In this document: piece after piece, positions 1-8,215 of the stretch
Layout of the letters: each line of letters opens with the position of its first letter
How positions within the stretch are numbered: the first letter of the stretch is position 1
Assembly (NCBI GenBank): GCA_041398005.1
Contig: JAWKVP010000013.1
Location: 30,096 to 94,095, forward strand
DNA from: JAGREO01 sp020446285
Lineage (GTDB): Bacteria; Pseudomonadota; Alphaproteobacteria; Geminicoccales; Geminicoccaceae
Reading direction: 5' to 3'
Length of the DNA stretch: 64,000 nucleotides
Position numbers and translations under genes: made by a program
The notes under the pieces: model-generated
What the model saw: only the letters and a program-made list of their open reading frames with translations
The model's database searches: none
What the model was told of the DNA's origin: nothing

Positions 1-288
1 CATGGAAAGCTCGTAGAACGGCTCGTTTCCCGGCAGCATGTAGTTCGAGCGGATGATCGTCGTGTTGCGGCCGATATTCCCCGAACCCAGCCAGCCCTTC
101 TCGACCACGGCGATGTTGGTGAGCCCGTGTTCCTTCGCCAGATAATAGGCTGTGGAGAGCCCGTGCCCGCCGCCGCCGATGATCACGATATCATAGCGGG
201 CCTGCGGCTCCGGCTCCCGCCACATCGGCTTCCACCCGCCATGGCCGGTGAGCGCTTCGGCAAGGATGCGAAAGGCTGAAAAGGACAT
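1..288 (-). CDS. soxB: Sarcosine oxidase beta subunit, N-terminal part
   Basis: Only the first 96 codons are in the window; the gene runs off the left edge. The visible part begins MSFSAFRILAE and has a beta-strand plus glycine-rich FAD-binding loop (DIVIIGGGGHGLSTAYYLAKE) about 32 residues in, followed by an acidic strand end (VVEKG) and SGNIGRNTTIIRSNY. This is typical of the FAD/FMN-bearing beta subunit of heterotetrameric sarcosine oxidase, usually about 415 residues. The known reaction is oxidative demethylation of sarcosine to glycine, with the methyl group passed to tetrahydrofolate. The partner genes soxDAG would lie to the left. It is divergent from the lipid operon starting at 461. 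Other FAD-dependent amine oxidases are possible but fit less well. Confidence 0.85.
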   Translation of the reverse strand, partial: MSFSAFRILAEALTGHGGWKPMWREPEPQARYDIVIIGGGGHGLSTAYYLAKEHGLTNIAVVEKGWLGSGNIGRNTTIIRSNYMLPGNEPFYELSM

Positions 289-460
289 TGTCCACTCCGT
301 CGAGGCGTCGCTCCTCAGGTAGCACCGGGCGGCGCAAAGGAAAATCCGTTCCGGCGAGGTTTCGTCCCCTCGTCTTCGAACTGTCCCGCAACGACCACGA
401 AGATGTCGAAATCGGGAGGTATGAAGCCGGCATGTCGATCATGCGTGGAACAGCCCGACC

Positions 461-1168
461 ATGCACCAAGCTGTCAATGCGGCCGATACACTGATCGTTT
501 CCGATATTCATCTGGGACTGCCGGCCAGTCGTCCCCGCGAACTGCTGGAGTTTTTCGAATCCCGCTGTTCCCGCAGGATCATTCTCCTTGGCGATGTCTT
601 CAACGACCTCCATTTCAGGCATCTCTGCCGCGACGCCTTCCGCCTGCTCGACTATTGGCGCCTCATGGCGCGGCGCGGGTTCTGCGAACTGGTATGGATC
701 AAGGGCAATCACGATCGCGACTTCGAACATGCGGTCCGCCCGCTTCTCGGCACGTCCGGTTTCGAGGACTATTGCTGGGAATCCGGCGAGAGACGCTTTC
801 TTGCCCTGCATGGCGACCGCTTCGATCCTTCCTGCACCCGCTTTCGCAGCCTGCCCATCCTGCTTTCGGACCTGAACAGCTGGGCGCAGCGTCGCTGCGG
901 CATGGACCATTCCTGGACCGAACGATTCGACATCATCCACGAGCGTTTCGGCCGGCTCGCCCACAGGATGCCCTTTGCCGCCGCCGAACTCGCACGCAAG
1001 CTCGATTGCGAGGCCGTGATCTGCGGACACACCCATCGCACGCATCGCCGAAGCGTGCCGGACGAACGCGGAATGGTCGAATATCTCAATGCCGGCGCAT
1101 GGATCGGCCGGCCCGGCCATTTCGTCACCGTCACCGACGGCGTCGCCACGCTCGCGGCGCATCCCTGA
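461..1168 (+). CDS. plcP: Metallophosphoesterase, probable PlcP-type phospholipase C
   Basis: A 235-residue calcineurin-like phosphoesterase. The metal-binding motifs are in order: DIHLG (about 15-19), GDVFND (about 44-49), GNHDRD (about 81-86), ALHGDRFD (about 114-121) and GHTHRTH near residue 188. By family alone it would be called UDP-2,3-diacylglucosamine diphosphatase (LpxH-like). The next two genes are btaA and btaB. In Sinorhizobium and marine bacteria, PlcP members of this family split phosphatidylcholine to diacylglycerol under phosphate starvation, and diacylglycerol is the BtaA substrate. PlcP is therefore the better inference. No signal peptide is visible, so it probably acts at the inner membrane's cytoplasmic face. 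The start is the only ATG before DIHLG; its ribosome site is weak. Confidence 0.75.
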   Translation: MHQAVNAADTLIVSDIHLGLPASRPRELLEFFESRCSRRIILLGDVFNDLHFRHLCRDAFRLLDYWRLMARRGFCELVWIKGNHDRDFEHAVRPLLGTSGFEDYCWESGERRFLALHGDRFDPSCTRFRSLPILLSDLNSWAQRRCGMDHSWTERFDIIHERFGRLAHRMPFAAAELARKLDCEAVICGHTHRTHRRSVPDERGMVEYLNAGAWIGRPGHFVTVTDGVATLAAHP

Positions 1169-1207
1169 CGACCGGCGGCACGGCAGCAACAGGATGAAAG
1201 GTATCGC

Positions 1208-2410
1208 ATGTCCCTTGCACTGATCGACAAGGCCGCCCGCGCGGAGTCGCGGGCAACCGGGCGCGGCCTGCTCGAAAGCGGATTCGCCCACATGTTCACG
1301 AGCTTCGTCTACCCGCAGATATGGGAAGATCCGCTCGTCGACATGGAGGCCCTCGGGATCGGTCCGCACAGCCATATCGCCGCGATCGCCTCCGGTGGCT
1401 GCAACGTGATGAGCTATCTCACCCGCAATCCGGCACGGATCGTCGCCGTCGATCTCAATCCCGCCCATCTCGCGCTGCTCGACCTCAAGCGGGTCGCCGC
1501 CCGCCATGTACGCAATCACGCCGAGTTCTTCCGCCTCTTCGGCAATGCCGGACACCCGGACAATGTCCGCCTGTATGATGCCGTCCTCGCCGATCTCATC
1601 CTGCCGGAATCCCGCGAATTCTGGTCATCCCGCTCGATATCCGGCCGCCGTCGCATCCACGCGCTGCGCACCGGTCTCTACCGCCAGGGCCTGCTCGGAC
1701 GCAGCATGACACTTGCGCACTGGATCTGCCGCCTGCATGGCGCGAAACCGGACACGCTCCTGCAGGCACGAAACCAAGGGGAACTTCGTGCTGCCTACGA
1801 TCGCGAGATCCGGCCGATCTTCGAAAGCGCCCTCGTTCGCCTGCTGTTCAGGCTTCCGGTTTCCGTTTTCGGTCTCGGCATTCCGCCGCGCCAGTATGAC
1901 GCGCTGACCGAAGACCATCCGGACGAGCCGCACAAGGTTCTCGCGGAACGCACCGAGCGGCTGCTGACGGCCTTTGCGCCGGATGAGAACTATTTTGCCC
2001 ATCAGGCGCTCACCCACAGTTACGGCCGCTCGCTGCCGCCCTATCTCGAAGCCGAGCATTTCGCCACGCTCGGTCGGGCGGTGCAGGCGCTCGAACTGCA
2101 CAATGCCTCGATCACCGACATTCTCGACCGGCAGCCGGCGGGATCGCTCGATGGCTTCGTGCTGCTCGATGCCCAGGACTGGATGAACGGCGAACAGCTC
2201 AACGATCTCTGGCGGGCTATCTCCCGCGCCGCAGCACCGGGTGCGCGCTTCGTCTTTCGTACCGCCGGCCGGCAATTGCCGGCATTCGACCGGCTCACTG
2301 TCGCCAGCCTCGCCCGCTGGCGACGTCTCGTGGAGCTCGGTGACCGGCTCCACGCACGGGACCGTTCCGGTATCTACGGTGCCCTCCACATCTATGAGTG
2401 CACGGGATGA
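1208..2410 (+). CDS. btaA: BtaA: SAM:diacylglycerol 3-amino-3-carboxypropyltransferase
   Basis: A 400-residue DUF3419/BtaA-family protein. It transfers the 3-amino-3-carboxypropyl group of S-adenosylmethionine to diacylglycerol, the first step to the phosphorus-free betaine lipid DGTS. Diagnostic stretches are YPQIWEDPLVDMEAL near residue 40, IASGGCNVMSYL near 65 and VAVDLNPAHLALLDLK near 85, which form the SAM pocket. It starts 39 bases after the plcP-like gene and overlaps btaB by four bases (ATGA), so the three are very likely co-transcribed. Length is normal for the family. The protein should be cytoplasmic or peripheral on the inner membrane. Confidence 0.93.
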   Translation: MSLALIDKAARAESRATGRGLLESGFAHMFTSFVYPQIWEDPLVDMEALGIGPHSHIAAIASGGCNVMSYLTRNPARIVAVDLNPAHLALLDLKRVAARHVRNHAEFFRLFGNAGHPDNVRLYDAVLADLILPESREFWSSRSISGRRRIHALRTGLYRQGLLGRSMTLAHWICRLHGAKPDTLLQARNQGELRAAYDREIRPIFESALVRLLFRLPVSVFGLGIPPRQYDALTEDHPDEPHKVLAERTERLLTAFAPDENYFAHQALTHSYGRSLPPYLEAEHFATLGRAVQALELHNASITDILDRQPAGSLDGFVLLDAQDWMNGEQLNDLWRAISRAAAPGARFVFRTAGRQLPAFDRLTVASLARWRRLVELGDRLHARDRSGIYGALHIYECTG

Positions 2411-3042
2411 AAGCCGTCGGGACGTCCACGTTCGAGCGCATGGAGCGCATGTATGCGCCGCAGCAGCGCATCTACGATCTGACCCGCGCCTGGTATCTTC
2501 TCGGCCGCGACCGGCTGCTCGACGGGATCGCCGCGCGACCGGGCGAGATGCTGGTGGATGTCGGCTGCGGTACCGGTCGCAATCTCGGGCGCCTCGCACG
2601 GCTTTATCCACGGACCCGGCTTTGCGGCATCGACCCGTCGCGGGCGATGCTGAAGACGGCGGGGCGCAGGCTCGTGCTTGAAGACGTACGGTTGCTGCAT
2701 GGTGTGGCGGAGGATCTGCCGGTCATGCTGGCGCGCGGTACCATCACCGCACCCGACCACATCCTCTTTTCCTACAGCCTGTCGATCATGCCGGATCCGC
2801 TCGGTGCGATCGAGGCCGCGCTCGGGATACTGCCGGCGGGCGGGTGGCTGCATGTGGTCGATTTCGGTCCGATGGATCGACTGCCGCGCTGGTTCGCGAC
2901 CGGCATGGAATCCTGGCTCGAGCGCTTCGATGTTCGTCACCGCCCGCAGGTGGCCGAAAGGCTCGCAGCATTGCCGCAGACGAGCCTCATCCGTCCGTTC
3001 GGCGGTTATTGCGAGCTGATCCACCTGCGAAACCGGGGCTGA
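2407..3042 (+). CDS. btaB: BtaB: diacylglycerylhomoserine N-methyltransferase
   Basis: A 211-residue class I SAM-dependent methyltransferase. Motif I is VDVGCGTGRN near residue 45, followed by GIDPSRAML (post-motif I) and FSYSLSIMPDP (motif II region). After BtaA the role is three successive N-methylations of diacylglyceryl-homoserine to give DGTS. The start is set at the ATG of the ATGA overlap with the btaA stop; an in-frame GTG at 2398 is the alternative. It ends 28 bases before the convergent SDR gene. The family assignment is general, and the BtaB call rests on the position after btaA. Confidence 0.88.
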   Translation: MKAVGTSTFERMERMYAPQQRIYDLTRAWYLLGRDRLLDGIAARPGEMLVDVGCGTGRNLGRLARLYPRTRLCGIDPSRAMLKTAGRRLVLEDVRLLHGVAEDLPVMLARGTITAPDHILFSYSLSIMPDPLGAIEAALGILPAGGWLHVVDFGPMDRLPRWFATGMESWLERFDVRHRPQVAERLAALPQTSLIRPFGGYCELIHLRNRG

Positions 3043-3070
3043 ATCGTCACGGAATCCGGGGCGGCGGTTT

Positions 3071-3844
3071 TCAGTCCTCGGTGACGAATTCCTTGATCAT
3101 CGGTGCGAGGCCGGCGGTCAGGCCGCCATCGACGACGAGGTTGGCGCCATTGACGAAGGCGGCTTCGTCGGCGGCGAGAAAGGCGATCGCGGCGGCGATG
3201 TCCCCGGGCTCGCCGACCCGGCCTACCGGATACCATTTCGCCAGTTTCTCGAAGACCTGCGGGTCCTTCTCCTGACGCCGGGTCCATGAGTGGTTCGAGG
3301 TGCGCACCGAGCCGGGACTGACGGCGTTCGCACGGATGCCGCGCGGGCCGTATTCGACGGCGATCGCGCGCATGAACTGCAGCAACCCGGCCTTGGCGGC
3401 GCTGTAGGCGGGATTGCCCACATGGATAAAGCCGTTGACCGAGGCGGTGAAGACGATGGTGCCCTTTCCGGCGGCGAGCATGAGCGGCAGCATGCGGTGG
3501 CAGACGGCATAGGCGCTTTTGAGCGAGAGCGTCAGTTCCGCGTCGAAACTCTGCGGATCGAGCTGGTCGAGATTGCCGACCCGCGTGCCGCCGGTATTGC
3601 TGACGAGCACGTCGAGCTGATCCACCTGATCAAGCGCGGCGTGGAGGGCCGCCTGATCGGTGGTGTCGGCGACGAGCACCCTGTGACCGCCTCCGGCATC
3701 GGCGGCGGTCCGTTCGGCCGCCGCGGCCTCGCGGTCGAGAACGATCAGGCTCGCACCCTCGCGCGCGAGCCTGAGGGCGGTGGCCCGGCCGATACCGTTG
3801 CCGGCTCCGGTCACCAGAACGGTCCTGTTCTCGAAGCGTTTCAT
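3071..3844 (-). CDS. SDR-family NAD(P)-dependent oxidoreductase
   Basis: A 257-residue classical short-chain dehydrogenase. It has the cofactor motif TGAGNGIG (residues 12-19), a VSNTGG variant of the NNAG motif, the catalytic serine in FTASVNG, and the Tyr-Lys pair in AYSAAKAG; the C-terminal half keeps NAVSPGSVRT and GANLVVDGG. The substrate cannot be read from sequence, but a sugar, polyol or sugar acid is likely. Its start overlaps the stop of the upstream gene by four bases (3841-3844), so both belong to one operon divergent from the sugar importer at 5118. A catabolic oxidation of the imported compound is the natural inference. Confidence 0.88.
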   Translation of the reverse strand: MKRFENRTVLVTGAGNGIGRATALRLAREGASLIVLDREAAAAERTAADAGGGHRVLVADTTDQAALHAALDQVDQLDVLVSNTGGTRVGNLDQLDPQSFDAELTLSLKSAYAVCHRMLPLMLAAGKGTIVFTASVNGFIHVGNPAYSAAKAGLLQFMRAIAVEYGPRGIRANAVSPGSVRTSNHSWTRRQEKDPQVFEKLAKWYPVGRVGEPGDIAAAIAFLAADEAAFVNGANLVVDGGLTAGLAPMIKEFVTED

Positions 3845-5016
3845 GCAAAGGCCTCCACGGCCGAACGGATGCGCGCCAGCGACGGACGGTCCAGATGGCC
3901 GTAATTGTAGAAGGAAAGCCCGTCCACACCGGCCGCTCGCAGAAGGGCGGCGGCATCGGCGGTCTGGCTTCCCTGTCCGAGATCAGGATAGCCGGGGCGT
4001 ATCACGGCGGAAAGCGGCGCGTCGCCGATGCGGCGGCGAACATCGTGGACGTCGAGGGCGACGGCATGCGCGTCGGGTTCATAGGCACAGATCTCGAGCC
4101 CGTCGCCCGCGCGGGCGAGCCCGGCGAGATCGCTGCCCTCGCGCCAGGCGCCGGCGGTCGGGCGGCGCACCGACGGGATGACGCGCAAGCAAGTCGAGGA
4201 GGGAAGGGCGTCGCGGATTTCGGCTATAAGCGAGGTCACCACTCCCTGTCGCCAGCGGTGGAAGGCGGTCCAGTCGGGATCCTCGACGAAATCGGCCTGC
4301 AGCCATTCGGCGGCGCGGGCATCGTCCAGCGCGAGGCCGCTTGCGAGATGGCCGTCGAGGGCGCGGGCGAGCCGCTCGCGCAGGGCCTCAGCATCGATCC
4401 CGGCGGCTCTTGCACCGGCAAGGCTCTCGGGCGCGAAGCACAGGCCGAGACCGTGGGCGAGCCACGGATCGACGGAGCGCATGGCGAATTCGTGGTGGTA
4501 GCCGTGCGCATAGGGCAGCCAGCCGGGCGTTTCCAGCACCAGCCCGTCGAGCTCGTGCTGTTCGGCCAGATCCCGGCAGAGCGCGACCACATAGGCGCGC
4601 ACCTCGGGATGGGCGGGGTTGAGACTGTAGATGTAGCGGTCGCCGAAACAGTTCTCGGCGACATGTCCGGGATGGAGCATGCCGAGCCTGGAATTGTGGC
4701 AGCAGACGACCCAGCCGGTGCGGGCGAGACCCGGCGCCTTGTCGGCCAGTTCCGCCAGCGGATCGAATTCCCCGATGCCGGACCAGCGCAGGGGTGCAAG
4801 CCGCCCGTAGCGATCCGCGCGGTGACGGAAATAGACCGTGCCGTCCTCGGGGAAGCAGATCCGCCCGCGATGTCCGTGCGGACGCATGAACTTGCCGGCG
4901 TGATAGGAACAGGCGAGGGTCACGCCGTTCAGGCCGAGCGACTGCAATTCGGCGGCAAAGCCGGCCGCTCCGGGCTCGGCGAGATCCCAGGCATAGGTAT
5001 AGAGCGAGAACTGCAT
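3841..5016 (-). CDS. Unrecognised putative TIM-barrel protein, glycosidase-like
   Basis: A 391-residue soluble protein without signal peptide. I do not recognise a named family. The opening (MQFSLYTYAWDL, then LQSLGLNGVTLACSYHAGKFM) and repeated beta-alpha pattern look like a TIM barrel of the glycoside-hydrolase type. Conserved-looking acidic and aromatic positions include LDGLVLETPGWLPY (about 155), SVDPW and DGLSFYNYGHLDRPSL near the end. The start at 5016 is chosen because AGGACA lies about seven bases upstream; an in-frame ATG at 5046 would add ten residues. It is co-transcribed with the SDR gene and divergent from a sugar-type ABC importer, so a role in processing the imported compound is inferred. 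Confidence 0.7.
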   Translation of the reverse strand: MQFSLYTYAWDLAEPGAAGFAAELQSLGLNGVTLACSYHAGKFMRPHGHRGRICFPEDGTVYFRHRADRYGRLAPLRWSGIGEFDPLAELADKAPGLARTGWVVCCHNSRLGMLHPGHVAENCFGDRYIYSLNPAHPEVRAYVVALCRDLAEQHELDGLVLETPGWLPYAHGYHHEFAMRSVDPWLAHGLGLCFAPESLAGARAAGIDAEALRERLARALDGHLASGLALDDARAAEWLQADFVEDPDWTAFHRWRQGVVTSLIAEIRDALPSSTCLRVIPSVRRPTAGAWREGSDLAGLARAGDGLEICAYEPDAHAVALDVHDVRRRIGDAPLSAVIRPGYPDLGQGSQTADAAALLRAAGVDGLSFYNYGHLDRPSLARIRSAVEAFA

Positions 5017-5053
5017 GTGGCTGTCCTGTTTCGACTTGTGGCCCATTTCCGGC

Positions 5054-5081
5054 TTGCGGCGTTTTGGCGCGCTTCTATGCT
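5054..5081 (+). promoter_or_regulatory. Possible sigma-70 promoter for the sugar importer
   Basis: TTGCGG and TATGCT are separated by 16 bases, ending 37 bases before the ATG of the binding-protein gene. The 101-base gap between the divergent genes must hold promoters for both directions. The match is moderate only. Confidence 0.35.
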
Positions 5082-5117
5082 GCCGACATGCCAACAACAG
5101 GACAATAGGAGGACAGG

Positions 5118-6344
5118 ATGAGCCAAGGCAAGGCATTGCTGCTCGCCGGCGTGGCATTGCTCGCATTCGGTTCGGCGGCCGATGCGGCCACCGAGGTGCG
5201 GGTGATCGTGTCGCACTACAGCGACCAGACGGGACCGATCTTCGAGGCCATGGCCGAGGAATTCGAGGCGGCCAATCCCGATATCGACATCGTCATCGAG
5301 GACGTCGCCTGGGGCGCGCTGCAGCAGAGGCTCACCACCGACATTGCCGGTGGCACCGCCCCCGACATCTCCATCATCGGTACCCGCTGGCTGGTCGATT
5401 TTGTCGACAATGACATCGTCGAGCCGCTTTCGGGCTACATGGACGACGAGTTCAGGTCCCGCTTCATCGACACCTTCATGGGCCCCTCGACCATCGACGG
5501 CGAGATCTACGGCCTGCCGGTCGCGGCATCCGCGCGCGCCATGTATTACAACAAGGGGCTGCTCGAACAGGCGGGCGTCGCCGCACCGCCGGCCGACTGG
5601 GACGAGCTGAAGGCGGCCGCCGAGAAGATTTCCGCACTCGGCGACGACATCTACGGCTTCGGCCTGCAGGGCGGTGGCGATACGGAAACGGACGCCTACT
5701 ACTATTACAGCCTGTGGACCCATGGCGGCGACATCATCACCGACGGCAAGAGCGGTCTCGGCAGCGAGGCGGCGATCGCGGCGGCCAACACCTACAAGGA
5801 CCTGATCGACGGTGGCCTGACCCAGCCCGGCGTGACCAACTACAATCGCCAGGACATCGAGGGCATGCTCAAGCAGGGCAAGGTCGGCATGATCCTCTCC
5901 GGCCCGTGGCTGCGCGGCCAGATGAAGGAGGAGGCCCCCGATGTCGACTATGGCATCGCCGCCATTCCCAGGGGTAGCGACCAGGCGACCTACGGTGTCA
6001 CCGACAGCATCGTCATGTTCGCCTCCTCGGACGTGAAGGAGGAAGCCTGGAAGTTCCTCTCCGAAGCGGCCTTCACCGACAAGTGGCGCAACGAGTTCAC
6101 CATCAAGGAAGGCTTCCTGCCGGTGTTCAGGTCGGTTGCCCAGGATCCGACATTCGCCGACGATCCCGAACTCAAGGCGTTCACCGACATGCTGCCGTTC
6201 GCCCGCTTCGCGCCGGTGATCGCCAACTGGCAGGAGATCGCCGACACCACCAAGGCGGCGCTGCAGCAGGTCTATCTGGGCGAGGCTCCGGCCGCCGAGG
6301 CATTGCCGGCCGCAGCCGAGAAGATCGACGGCATCCTCGACTAG
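5118..6344 (+). CDS. ABC importer substrate-binding protein, family 1 (sugar type)
   Basis: A 408-residue secreted protein with a Sec signal peptide (hydrophobic LLLAGVALLAFGSAADA, cleavage after about residue 24). The mature part has the family 1 extracellular binding-protein pattern: EVRVIVSHYSDQTGP, EEFEAANPDIDIVIEDVAWG, GTAPDISIIG, GEIYGLPVAASARAMYYNKGLLE and GKVGMILSGPW. The ribosome site AGGAGGACAGG precedes the ATG. It is the first gene of a three-gene importer and is followed by a strong hairpin (6361-6400) before the permeases. The ligand is probably a sugar or polyol, but the sequence does not define it. Confidence 0.92.
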   Translation: MSQGKALLLAGVALLAFGSAADAATEVRVIVSHYSDQTGPIFEAMAEEFEAANPDIDIVIEDVAWGALQQRLTTDIAGGTAPDISIIGTRWLVDFVDNDIVEPLSGYMDDEFRSRFIDTFMGPSTIDGEIYGLPVAASARAMYYNKGLLEQAGVAAPPADWDELKAAAEKISALGDDIYGFGLQGGGDTETDAYYYYSLWTHGGDIITDGKSGLGSEAAIAAANTYKDLIDGGLTQPGVTNYNRQDIEGMLKQGKVGMILSGPWLRGQMKEEAPDVDYGIAAIPRGSDQATYGVTDSIVMFASSDVKEEAWKFLSEAAFTDKWRNEFTIKEGFLPVFRSVAQDPTFADDPELKAFTDMLPFARFAPVIANWQEIADTTKAALQQVYLGEAPAAEALPAAAEKIDGILD

Positions 6345-6360
6345 AACATTCCGGCGACCG

Positions 6361-6400
6361 GGCTTCCGGCCGGCAGGCATCACGCTTGCGGCCGGAAGCC
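6361..6400 (+). promoter_or_regulatory. Intercistronic hairpin after the binding-protein gene
   Basis: A perfect 12-base inverted repeat (GGCTTCCGGCCG / CGGCCGGAAGCC) with a 16-base loop lies between the binding-protein stop and the first permease. No T-run follows, so it is more likely an mRNA-stabilising or partial-termination hairpin that raises binding-protein output over permeases. Equivalent hairpins occur at 20467, 30660 and 63907. Confidence 0.7.
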
Positions 6401-6439
6401 ATCCGCCTTCCGGAAAAGCGGCGAAACAAGAAAAACAAC

Positions 6440-7321
6440 ATGCGCAGATCCCTCCTTCCCTGGGCCATGATCCTGCCGAGCCTGCTTCTGGCTTTCTGGA
6501 TCATCGGCTATCCCATTCTCGATGTGGTGATGGCCGCGACGCACGAGGTCAATCGCTTCGGCAAGCTGCGCGATTTCGTCGGCATCGGCAATTTCATCAC
6601 GCTCAGCCAGGATCCGGTCTTCTGGGCGAGTCTCGGGCGCACCCTCGTCTGGACCGTTACCGTGGTTGGCGGCACGCTCCTCGTGTCGGTGCCGATCGCG
6701 CTCATCCTCAATGACGATTTCTACGGGCGCGGGCTGATGCGGGTGATCGTCATGCTGCCCTGGGCCGTCTCGCTCACCATGACCGCCATCGTCTGGCGCT
6801 GGTCGCTGCACGGCCAGTACGGCATGGTCAACGAGACACTGCAGGATCTCGGCATCATCGACCAGTATATCGAATGGCTCGCCACCGCCCAGGTCGCCTT
6901 TCCGGTCGAAATCGTCATCGGCATCCTCGTTTCCATCCCGTTCACGACGACCGTCTTCATCGGCGGCCTGTCATCGCTGCCGGGCGAGATCTACGAGGCG
7001 GCGAGAATCGACGGCGCCGGCTTCCTCGACAGGCTGAAGCACCTCACCCTGCCGTTGCTCAAACCCTTCATCAACATCGCGCTGGTGCTCAATATCATTC
7101 ACGTCTTCAACAGTTTCCCGATCATCTGGGTGATGACCCAGGGCGATCCGGCGAACGGCACCGACATTCTCGTCACCTATCTCTACAAGCTCGCCTTCCG
7201 CTACGGCCGGATCGGCGACGCGGCGGCCATGTCGCTCGTCATGTTCGCGATCCTGCTCGCCTTCACCATCGTCTATGCGCGCATGGCGATGCGCGAGAAC
7301 AGCCAGGAGGAGGAGGCGTGA
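6440..7321 (+). CDS. ABC sugar importer permease, MalF/UgpA type
   Basis: A 293-residue inner-membrane permease with six hydrophobic segments, the first at residues 8-30 (AMILPSLLLAFWIIGYPI). The cytoplasmic EAA loop that docks the ATPase reads YEAARIDGAGFLDRLKHLTLPLL. The start follows A-rich sequence without a clear Shine-Dalgarno site, so expression may depend on the upstream hairpin or on re-initiation. It overlaps the next permease by four bases (GTGA). No ATPase gene follows, so the pair must share an MsmK/UgpC-like ATPase encoded elsewhere; the one at 22371 is a candidate in this window. Confidence 0.92.
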   Translation: MRRSLLPWAMILPSLLLAFWIIGYPILDVVMAATHEVNRFGKLRDFVGIGNFITLSQDPVFWASLGRTLVWTVTVVGGTLLVSVPIALILNDDFYGRGLMRVIVMLPWAVSLTMTAIVWRWSLHGQYGMVNETLQDLGIIDQYIEWLATAQVAFPVEIVIGILVSIPFTTTVFIGGLSSLPGEIYEAARIDGAGFLDRLKHLTLPLLKPFINIALVLNIIHVFNSFPIIWVMTQGDPANGTDILVTYLYKLAFRYGRIGDAAAMSLVMFAILLAFTIVYARMAMRENSQEEEA

Positions 7322-8145
7322 ACAAGCTCGCGAGAAGCCTGATCTACTGGATCGTCATGCTGCCGCTGGTGATCGTCATCCTGTTTCCCTATGCGGTGAT
7401 GGTATCGACGGCACTCAAGCCGCGCGACGAGATCTTCGTCTTCGACCCGACATGGATTCCGCAGACCATACGCCTGCAGAATTTCGTCGATATGTGGACC
7501 GAGATCGGTTTCGGCCAGGCGCTCGTCAACAGCCTTCTGGTCTCCGGAACATCGGTGATCCTGTGTCTGCTGGCGGCGATCCCCGCCGGCTATGCCATGG
7601 CCCGCTTCCGCTTCCACGGCCAGCCCGCCTATCGCCAGTTCCTTCTGGTGACGCAGATGCTCTCGCCCATCGTGCTGATGCTCGGCATCTTCCGCATGAT
7701 GGCGGCGCTCGGCTTCGTCGACAGCCCCGTGGCGCTGATCCTCGCCTATGGCGCCTTCAACATGGCCTTCGCCACCTGGATGCTGCAATCCTACTTCACC
7801 ACCATCCCGCGCGAACTCGAGGAGGCGGCGTGGATCGACGGTGCCACCGGCCTGCAGAGCCTGCGCATGGTCTTTCTCCCGCTCGCCCTGCCGGCGGTGG
7901 CGGTGACGGCGATCCTGACCTTCGTCAACACATGGAACGAATTCGTCCTCGCCGCCACGCTCCTGCGCAGCCAGTCCAGCTACACGCTCACCATCAAGAT
8001 CTATTCCCTCGTCGGCGCCGCCTACAAGATCAACTGGGACCATGTCATGGCGGCCACCTTCCTCGCCACCGTCCCCGTCGCCATCATCTTCGCCTGGCTG
8101 CAACGTCACATGGTGCAGGGTCTTTCGGTGGGCAGCGTGAAGTAG
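7318..8145 (+). CDS. ABC sugar importer permease, MalG/UgpE type
   Basis: A 275-residue inner-membrane permease starting with GTG inside the stop region of the previous gene (GTGA overlap). Hydrophobic segments begin at residue 6 (SLIYWIVMLPLVIVILFPYAV). The EAA loop is ELEEAAWIDGATGLQSLRMVFLPL, followed by LTFVNTWNEFVLA, all typical of MalG-type subunits. It completes the three-gene importer that starts at 5118. Repeat copy 1 begins 15 bases after its stop. Confidence 0.92.
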   Translation: MNKLARSLIYWIVMLPLVIVILFPYAVMVSTALKPRDEIFVFDPTWIPQTIRLQNFVDMWTEIGFGQALVNSLLVSGTSVILCLLAAIPAGYAMARFRFHGQPAYRQFLLVTQMLSPIVLMLGIFRMMAALGFVDSPVALILAYGAFNMAFATWMLQSYFTTIPRELEEAAWIDGATGLQSLRMVFLPLALPAVAVTAILTFVNTWNEFVLAATLLRSQSSYTLTIKIYSLVGAAYKINWDHVMAATFLATVPVAIIFAWLQRHMVQGLSVGSVK

Positions 8146-8185
8146 GTTTCCGGCGGCATGCCGCTAAAATGCCATACGATGGTTC

Positions 8186-8215
8186 TTGCAAGACGTCCGA
8201 CATAAATCCTATACC
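8186..8215 (+). promoter_or_regulatory. Promoter of repeated orphan gene, copy 1
   Basis: TTGCAA and TATACC are separated by 18 bases and the same pair is kept in copy 2. The -10 element touches the first ATG, so the transcript would start at or near an ATG (leaderless or nearly so). Confidence 0.5.

Noticed and set aside
381..397. Possible Pho box upstream of the plcP-like gene
   Set aside because: Only a single CTGTC half-site with a poor second half is present; too weak to claim.
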